A stretch of 64,000 bases of DNA from an uncultured Pseudomonadota bacterium (lineage in GTDB: Bacteria; Pseudomonadota; Gammaproteobacteria; Ga0077536), in the NCBI GenBank assembly GCA_902597385.1, contig CACJXQ010000008.1, positions 1-64,000 on the forward strand, in the 5' to 3' direction. Under the pieces are notes generated by a model. It had not been told where the DNA came from. It did no database searches and was given only the letters and a program-made list of their open reading frames with translations. Position 1 is the first letter of the stretch. The number at the start of each line of letters is the position of its first letter. Below are positions 57,750 to 64,000 of the stretch, piece by piece. The position numbers and the translations under genes were made by a program.

Positions 57750-57908
57750 ATGCGAAAGATATGGAAACTTTGGTGTATATCCCTTGGCGAGAAGGCATCT
57801 AATAATTCAAAAGAAGCTGATTTAGTGGCGTTATTTAGGACAATAGTCGTCCTAGTGAATTTTTTTACGTGTTTTTTTATAATCGCTGGAGTAATTAGAC
57901 ATTGGTGA
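57750..57908 (+). CDS. small membrane protein, 52 aa (below ORF-track cutoff)
   Basis: Manual translation: MRKIWKLWCISLGEKASNNSKEADLVALFRTIVVLVNFFTCFFIIAGVIRHW*. Confidence 0.6.
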   Translation: MRKIWKLWCISLGEKASNNSKEADLVALFRTIVVLVNFFTCFFIIAGVIRHW

Positions 57909-57982
57909 AATACCATACCTACCTGTGTTAGGAGAAGATAGATTTTTCATTAGCAAAAAGAGCAGAAATATTTGAGAGCAGA

Positions 57983-58681
57983 ATGAAAGACGTAGCTATA
58001 GTCACTGGGGCAAGCGGCGGTATCGGGCGAGCCATCTCCTTGAGCCTCATCAAACAAGGATATGAAATGATCCTTTTAGGTCGGGACGCCAAGAAACTGA
58101 AAACACTAAGTACCGAATGCCAATCGCTGTATGGAAACGCTACTTATTTCACCGGGGACTTATTAGATACAAACTACCTGGAGCTGATGAATAAGACCAT
58201 TAGCAGTCATCGAAAGAGTATAAGCGTGCTGGTAAATAATGCAGGTATTGCACTAAGAGGGCCTTTTTACGAGCCAAGCATGGAGGAGTGGAGCAACATA
58301 GTAAATCTAAATGTTAGTGCTGCCCTAAACCTCTCTAGAGCAGTCCTGCCTGGAATGATTGACCGTAGGAAAGGTACCATCATAAATATATCGTCCCTCA
58401 GTGGCAGATTTACATCTGCCGGAAGCGCTTTGTATTCGGCAACTAAACATGCTTTAAATGGCTTATCTGGTGGAATGTTTGAAGATATTCGAGAGTTCGG
58501 TATCAAAGTCTCGGCAATTATGCCAGGTTTTGTAGATACCGATCTTACTTCGAATATCGGCAGAGATAAAAAAAGGATGATATCTCCGGAAGACGTTGCA
58601 GCAGCAGTTGAGTTTGTGATCCAGTCTTCACCTAACTGCTGTCCAACAGAAATCGTACTGCGCCCGCAACAAGCACCCTAA
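57983..58681 (+). CDS. SDR family oxidoreductase
   Basis: VTGASGGIGRAISLSL, VNNAGIALRGPF, IINISSLSG, YSATKHALNGLS. Confidence 0.96.
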   Translation: MKDVAIVTGASGGIGRAISLSLIKQGYEMILLGRDAKKLKTLSTECQSLYGNATYFTGDLLDTNYLELMNKTISSHRKSISVLVNNAGIALRGPFYEPSMEEWSNIVNLNVSAALNLSRAVLPGMIDRRKGTIINISSLSGRFTSAGSALYSATKHALNGLSGGMFEDIREFGIKVSAIMPGFVDTDLTSNIGRDKKRMISPEDVAAAVEFVIQSSPNCCPTEIVLRPQQAP

Positions 58682-58727
58682 ACTATTCATGTATTAGAGA
58701 CAATCAATGCTTAACTCTACATAGGTT

Positions 58728-58787
58728 TGGGGAGACACACTAGGGCTTGGGAACAGGGGAAGAGGAGAAAACCTAGTGTGTCAGCCC
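58728..58787. other. long bulged hairpin, candidate structured RNA element
   Basis: GGGG-A-GACACACTAGG ... 27-nt purine-rich loop ... CCTAGTGTGTC-AG-CCCC. Confidence 0.6.
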
Positions 58788-59098
58788 CAGGGCAAAACAA
58801 CCTTTTCTATTTTCCTTAAACGACCGTTAGTACATAAATTTTATTATTGTCTGAAAATTGCTTGTTTCAATTTTTTTCGATATTCAATAAATCACAAGCA
58901 TCAAACGTGCCAAGAGCTGATCGATGAAAACGGGTCCAAGACTAACCATTCATTGTCATGTTAAGCGCTAAAAATAATAAGATGCACCATTACTGACCAA
59001 AAGGACTCTGCCTCGCACCTTTCTTGACTGGCGAATATCAACAAAAGTTTACCTCCTCAAGTCCAAAGAAAGTCCTCGAGGAAATAAAATTGATCTGA

Positions 59099-59542
59099 AT
59101 GGGTAATATTTTTCGTAAAGCCTTTATGTTTTACGTTTACCTCTTCGAAAACTTTGACTCGATCGCGGCATTTCTTTCTGGTCTGATCAGTGGAATAATC
59201 ATGTTACAGTCTTTTGTAATTGCTCCAACCGTGTTTAACGTTTTTAGCGAGACTGAAGCTCGAGCTTTCCTTCGTTCTATTTTTCCTAAGTTTTTTTTAT
59301 GTATTGGGTTGTTTAGCCTTACTTCTTTGTGTTTCTCCTTAATTACGAAGCTAGAGGGTTGGATAACCGTGTTGGGGGGATTCTCTTTAGCTGCTGCGAC
59401 CACATCTTATTTGTTAGTGCCAACCTTAAACCGTTTTCGGGATACTGACGAAACTACCATGTTTAAAATTCTACATACTTTTATCGTGATTTTAACTTTA
59501 GCTATTCTTATCGGAAACTGCCTGGTAATCTTTCTTCACTAA
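59099..59542 (+). CDS. DUF4149-like membrane protein
   Basis: GLISGIIMLQSFVIAPTVFNVFSETEARAFLRSIFPKFF; four TM. Confidence 0.8.
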   Translation: MGNIFRKAFMFYVYLFENFDSIAAFLSGLISGIIMLQSFVIAPTVFNVFSETEARAFLRSIFPKFFLCIGLFSLTSLCFSLITKLEGWITVLGGFSLAAATTSYLLVPTLNRFRDTDETTMFKILHTFIVILTLAILIGNCLVIFLH

Positions 59543-59567
59543 GAAAATAACAAAAAGAATCCGTAGC

Positions 59568-59602
59568 ATCATGGGGGGTATGCATGGATATACCCGCATG
59601 AT
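59568..59602. terminator. bidirectional terminator-like hairpin between convergent genes
   Basis: ATCATG-gg-GGGTAT...ATACCC-g-CATGAT. Confidence 0.55.
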
Positions 59603-61125
59603 TAGTCAAGAGGCAGTTTCAATTGAGAGTCTTTTGTTTTTTTCAGCCTGCTATTTGTTTTTAGGGACTGCTTGGCATTTCTTCTACTGGCGTGCCGTTT
59701 AACAACCTGGCCAGCTATTTTCGAGTAACCTTCGCCTTTCTTGAGATTATATAATGCCTTGGCCGCTGTTCTACGGGCCACCTTCTCGTCCACAATTGGG
59801 TTAGGATAATTCACAAGCCTTCCCGATGCTAGCCAAGGCATATGAATATGAGTATCTGAAACACCCTGCAATTCGGGCACCCAAGCTCGAACAAACTCTC
59901 CTTTCGGATCTTGGTCGATACCTTGCTTTATTGGGTTATAGATTCGAATCGTATTAATCCCTGTTGTCCCAGATTGCATCTGACACTGACTCCAATGGAT
60001 ACCGGGCTCATAATCCAGGAACAATTTCGCCAAATGTAGGGCAGGCTCTCTCCAATGCAACCATAAATGGTAACTACTGAAACTCATAAGCATTGCTCGC
60101 ATTCTAAAATTCAACCAACCAGTGGAGATCAGTGCTCGCATACAAGCATCGACCATCGGGTAACCAGTTTCGCCATTTTTCCAAGCTTTAAAAAACCCTC
60201 GTTTTTTATGGGTAAACTGGGGGTTTCTGATTTTGTCATGGTGGGAATGTATGTTTCTTAACTCCAATTGAGGTTCATCCTCCAACTTTTGAATGAAATG
60301 GCAATGCCACCTCAATCTGCTGGAGAAGGCCCTCAAAGAGCGGGACCAATTCTTTGCTTCAATTTGTATATCTTTCGCAATGACTTCCTTTCTCTCTTCA
60401 ATTTTTTGAAACACCTCCCGCACCGACAGGCTACCGAATGCCAAATAAGGGGATATTCGGGAACAACTTTCATATGCGGTTACCGGCGAAGACATTTTCC
60501 TGGAGTAGTGTTGCCCCCTTTCATCCAGGAAACTAAAGAGGTAAGACAGGCCCTCCTGCCGCCCACCTTTTTGTCTTTTCTGGCAATGGTCATCCTTCAA
60601 ACCTATACCTTCGAAGTTTGGTAATACCTCCGTTTTCTCTTCTATCTTGACCATAGCCAAGGGCTTATTAACCAATGGCTGTCTCATATTCAAGAGCCAC
60701 TTTTTTGACCAGCCGTCTCTTCTATTTAGTCTTCTAATCACTCCATTTTGGGGAGGTTCATGCCAAGGAATCTTCTTTTTCGCTAGGTATTTTCTAACTG
60801 CTTTATCTCGTTCATAGGTCCACGCATTCCAAGTCTCCTGATGACTCCATATTGCTTCTACAGGGTGTCGCAAAACCAGCTCATTCAGAACCCCTACCGC
60901 GCCACCTATTTTGACAATCAGCGGCTGGCCTAATTTCGTTAAAGAACAATCTAGCTCGGCAACACATTCTGTTAGGAATCGATAATGTCTAGCTCCCATA
61001 TCTCTCCCAGTCCAAAGATCAGGCTCTAAAATATACAAAGGAAGGACGGGGCCGCGCTCAACGGCTTCAGATAACGCAGCGTTATCATCTACCCTTAAAT
61101 CTCTCTTAAACCATACGATTTGCAT
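59602..61125 (-). CDS. deoxyribodipyrimidine photolyase/cryptochrome family
   Basis: VWFKRDLRVDDNAALSEA, YLAFGSLSVREVF, GETGYPMVDACMRALISTGWLNFRMRAMLMSFSSYHLWLHWR, WQ-like SGTTGINTIRIYNPIKQ. Confidence 0.95.
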   Translation of the reverse strand: MQIVWFKRDLRVDDNAALSEAVERGPVLPLYILEPDLWTGRDMGARHYRFLTECVAELDCSLTKLGQPLIVKIGGAVGVLNELVLRHPVEAIWSHQETWNAWTYERDKAVRKYLAKKKIPWHEPPQNGVIRRLNRRDGWSKKWLLNMRQPLVNKPLAMVKIEEKTEVLPNFEGIGLKDDHCQKRQKGGRQEGLSYLFSFLDERGQHYSRKMSSPVTAYESCSRISPYLAFGSLSVREVFQKIEERKEVIAKDIQIEAKNWSRSLRAFSSRLRWHCHFIQKLEDEPQLELRNIHSHHDKIRNPQFTHKKRGFFKAWKNGETGYPMVDACMRALISTGWLNFRMRAMLMSFSSYHLWLHWREPALHLAKLFLDYEPGIHWSQCQMQSGTTGINTIRIYNPIKQGIDQDPKGEFVRAWVPELQGVSDTHIHMPWLASGRLVNYPNPIVDEKVARRTAAKALYNLKKGEGYSKIAGQVVKRHASRRNAKQSLKTNSRLKKTKDSQLKLPLD

Positions 61126-61219
61126 GTATCACCATTCCTAGACCTCAAGATTTATATTGGTATCAATACTCACCGCACTTAATATAGTCATAGAGTCATC
61201 TGTGCCTTTCAAGTAATTG

Positions 61220-61570
61220 CTAAGAGATTTTTTTACACTGGTACGTGCCGTTGACACTGGCTTGGGTAGGGGTCAAATTTGCTCCCTCAGTAGGCCTATA
61301 TTGTACGGTGTATGTGTAGAATGCAAAATCCCAGATGGCTGTTCTTCTCCATCTCTGCGTGGAAAATTCAGACACCCAAACACGATCGCGGTAAGTACCG
61401 GGATGAGGTTTCCAACTGCCTTGCCGAATGTAGAGGCTGTTATCCTTTATTTTGACAATTTGGATTTTTTCAACAGAACCTGGTACTGGGCATTTCATGA
61501 TAACTGTATGCCTGGAACCAACCTCACAGCCACTAAGGGCAAGCAAAATAAAAAAGTGAAATAGCTTCAC
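61220..61570 (-). CDS. putative lipoprotein, unknown
   Basis: Lipobox-like FILLALSGCEVG. Confidence 0.7.
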   Translation of the reverse strand: MKLFHFFILLALSGCEVGSRHTVIMKCPVPGSVEKIQIVKIKDNSLYIRQGSWKPHPGTYRDRVWVSEFSTQRWRRTAIWDFAFYTYTVQYRPTEGANLTPTQASVNGTYQCKKIS

Positions 61571-61809
61571 GAAATATTCTCCTAACCTTTGTCCCTTTCA
61601 TCTTAAGTAGCACCGCGAAATCTCTAATATATATTGATCCCAACAGGCCTACAGACTTGAAAAACAATAAGATGTACGTCTTTAAGACCATAATGGGTCT
61701 CACCTTATCATTTCCAATTAATTTTTTTTTATCGAGATACAATTTCATTCAAAATTTATTTCTCTAACAGACCGTAGACTAAGTTCGGAGAAATGGTTAT
61801 AAATTAGGG

Positions 61810-62847
61810 ATGCTAGGTTTCAGCAACCACCTACCAATCATCCAAGCTCCCATGGCAGGGGGAATAACTACAGCCAGTTTAGTAGGAGCAGTATCAGAAG
61901 CTGGTGGTATAGGGAGTTTTGGATTTGCTTACTGCTCCGCCACTGAAATAGAAAACCAGTTGCGAAATGCACGCAAAATCACTAAAGGGCCGATAAATGC
62001 TAACTTTTTCGTTTTTCCAGAAATTGATAAAAATGAAGAAACAGAATTCCAAAAGGCGCTCAGGTCTTTAAAAGATCTGCCTATTAACTTCCACACAAAA
62101 AACGACTCTATACAACCCCCCTATAATCCTTCGCTTAAAGCTCAATTAAAAACCATTTGGAGGGAGAAACCCGAAGTTCTTACCTTCCACTTCGGAGTTC
62201 CGGATGAGCAAATTATGACTCAAGCTAAATCCCTCGGCATCACTGTAGGGGTTACTGTCACAAACATAAGAAACGCCGAGCTCGCTTTTCGGGCGGGAAT
62301 AGACTTCTTCATCGCTCAAGGTTCCGAGGCGGGTGGACACCTTGGTTACTTTCAAGATACAGATTTTGAGACAAAAATGCCCTCTATGAAGCTTCTGGGA
62401 TTACTCAAAAAAAAGTTCAACTTACCAATAATTTCTGCAGGCGGGATCATGGATGGCTTTGATATTCGAAAATATCTTAAATCTGGCGCTACAGGCGTTC
62501 AGATGGGGACCGCCTTTCTGTGCTGCCACGAAGCAGGAACAAGTACGACTCACAAAAATTATATTTTAGAGAAAAAAGAACGTCCTACTGAATTTACCAG
62601 AGCCTTCTCTGGCAGATGGGCCAGGTCCATACAAAACGAGTTTACGATCCATATGAAGGATAAACATATTTTACCTTTTCCCATTCAAAATACGTTGACC
62701 AGCAAATTAAGGGCATTCGCAAATGCTAACAAAAACGGAGAGTATTTGAGCCTTTGGGCTGGTGAGGAATTTGCGCGAGCACGCGCGTTAAGCGTTTCGG
62801 ATTTATTACACGAATTGAGCTTGGAAATGAAGCACGGAATCAACTAA
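61810..62847 (+). CDS. nitronate monooxygenase family protein
   Basis: LPIIQAPMAGGITTASLVGAVSEAGGIGSFGFAY, FIAQGSEAGGHLG, PIISAGGIMDG, GATGVQMGTAFLCC. Confidence 0.95.
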   Translation: MLGFSNHLPIIQAPMAGGITTASLVGAVSEAGGIGSFGFAYCSATEIENQLRNARKITKGPINANFFVFPEIDKNEETEFQKALRSLKDLPINFHTKNDSIQPPYNPSLKAQLKTIWREKPEVLTFHFGVPDEQIMTQAKSLGITVGVTVTNIRNAELAFRAGIDFFIAQGSEAGGHLGYFQDTDFETKMPSMKLLGLLKKKFNLPIISAGGIMDGFDIRKYLKSGATGVQMGTAFLCCHEAGTSTTHKNYILEKKERPTEFTRAFSGRWARSIQNEFTIHMKDKHILPFPIQNTLTSKLRAFANANKNGEYLSLWAGEEFARARALSVSDLLHELSLEMKHGIN

Positions 62848-63076
62848 CAAGAATATGCCTAAAGCATTAACAAATCGCTCTCTAGGACTTATGTCTTTGA
62901 ATACCAATCCTTCCCAACAATGTCTCAATTGGTTATCAAGAAGATAAGAAGGGTCGCTGAAGGGATAATTAAAAAAGAAGGACAAGCCAACAACCTTTGC
63001 ATATCTAGTTACTTTTTCTTCTTCTCTTTTTGTTTGCAAATCTTTTTTAGTAAAATTGAGAAGAAAGGAGCAAAAA

Positions 63077-64000
63077 ATGATATCTTCAATAAAGACAAAT
63101 TGTCCTCGAGATTGCTACGATGGATGCGGAATAATCGTTGAAAAACGCAGCGACGACAGACATCGGATTATAGGAGATCCCGATCATCCGATAGCTAAGG
63201 GCAAACTATGTTCCAAGTGCGCCCTAGCGTACAATGGAGTTTGGCAAGACCCCACAAAACGCCTATTGCACCCGATGAAGAGTGTAGGCTTGAAAGGCAC
63301 TGGAAGTTTCTCGCCAATTTCTTGGGAAGAAGCCTTAGCGGAAATCGCGAAAAAAATGCAAGAAGCGATCGCAGACTCCGGCCCTAGCTCAATTCTGCAT
63401 ACTCACTACTCGGGAACCTTATCTTTGATGGGGTACGCTTTTCCGAATAGATTTTTCAATCAACTAGGAGCAACAGAAGTAGACCCCGACACAATCTGCA
63501 ATGCGGCAGGACACGTAGCTTGGGATCTCTTGTTCGGGAACTCGATATTTGGATTCGATCCTCGAACCATAAAACAATCAAATTCAATCATTGTTTGGGG
63601 AGCAAACCCCTCGCACTCCGCCCCTCATATACAAGAGAATTGGCTAGGTAAATTTTCCGGTAAAGTTATAGTCGTCGATCCAGTTAAAACCTTGACGGCC
63701 AAGGGTGCCGATTTACATATACAACCTAATCCGGGAAGTGATGCGGCTCTAGCATTTTCTATTTTGCATTGCTTATATTCCGCCGGAAAACTGGATAAAC
63801 CATTTATTGAAAAATGTACTATCGGTTATGAAGAGATTGAGGAAAATATTCAACTTTCTACCCCGGAGTGGGGGGAAAAAATAACGGGAGTGCCAGCTGA
63901 TATAATTCGAGAAACTGCCAACATCTATGGTGAGGGTCCATCTTTACTTTGGTGTGGACAAGGGCTTCAACGTCAGAGGCGAGGCGGCAATATAATGCGA
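63077..64000 (+). CDS. molybdopterin-dependent oxidoreductase, truncated by window end
   Basis: Manual translation MISSIKTNCPRDCYDGCGIIVE...HPIAKGKLCSKC...RLLHPMKSVGLKGTGSFSPISWEEALAEIA...IIVWGANPSHSAPH; 308 open codons to the window edge. Confidence 0.92.
   Translation, partial: MISSIKTNCPRDCYDGCGIIVEKRSDDRHRIIGDPDHPIAKGKLCSKCALAYNGVWQDPTKRLLHPMKSVGLKGTGSFSPISWEEALAEIAKKMQEAIADSGPSSILHTHYSGTLSLMGYAFPNRFFNQLGATEVDPDTICNAAGHVAWDLLFGNSIFGFDPRTIKQSNSIIVWGANPSHSAPHIQENWLGKFSGKVIVVDPVKTLTAKGADLHIQPNPGSDAALAFSILHCLYSAGKLDKPFIEKCTIGYEEIEENIQLSTPEWGEKITGVPADIIRETANIYGEGPSLLWCGQGLQRQRRGGNIMR

Noticed and set aside
58776-58964. 62-aa plus-strand ORF in the gap after the SDR gene
   Set aside because: Starts inside the strong hairpin, has no RBS or family resemblance.
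60067-60624. Plus-strand ORFs opposite the photolyase gene
   Set aside because: Antisense shadows of a confidently identified CDS.
61217-61564. 115-aa plus-strand ORF
   Set aside because: Overlaps the minus-strand lipoprotein ORF, which has a clear signal peptide and lipobox.

Overview
64 kb AT-rich bacterial chromosomal window. Gene families and a Zur-like palindrome suggest a proteobacterium, probably alphaproteobacterial and marine, but taxonomy is inference only. There is no rRNA, CRISPR array or intact tRNA, and I recognise no transposase. Left to right, the recognisable modules are: ACR3 arsenite efflux + PhoX-like phosphatase; cobT-cobS-histidine phosphatase; a zinc-starvation-type block (22-bp perfect palindrome, ZIP transporter, COG0523 GTPase, WD40 protein, unknown 147-aa protein); a nine-gene minus-strand cluster at 11-22.4 kb (SGNH x3, MBOAT, NodU/CmcH-type carbamoyltransferase, DUF5989/SxtK-like miniprotein, SxtJ-like protein, exported deacetylase-like protein); a decayed region at 22.5-33.6 kb with dispersed intergenic repeats, a duplicated DUF2000 gene (one copy dead), an M48 peptidase relic and a tRNA-Phe-like relic; a run of catabolic enzymes (epoxide hydrolase, nitroreductase, amidase, flavin monooxygenase, SnoaL-like proteins, isomerase, VOC, GST); housekeeping genes (malic enzyme, CorC-like, DEAD helicase, Maf, PEP carboxylase, ferredoxin-NADP reductase); a RutA-like oxygenase; a probable glucosylglycerate synthesis/phosphorolysis locus; photolyase; nitronate monooxygenase; and a molybdopterin oxidoreductase cut by the window end. 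The best candidates for new biology are the carbamoyl/acyl-transfer cluster, the Zur-like COG0523-WD40 block, and a repeat-borne leader shared by two unrelated small ORFs. All family assignments are from reading the protein sequences; no database search was run.
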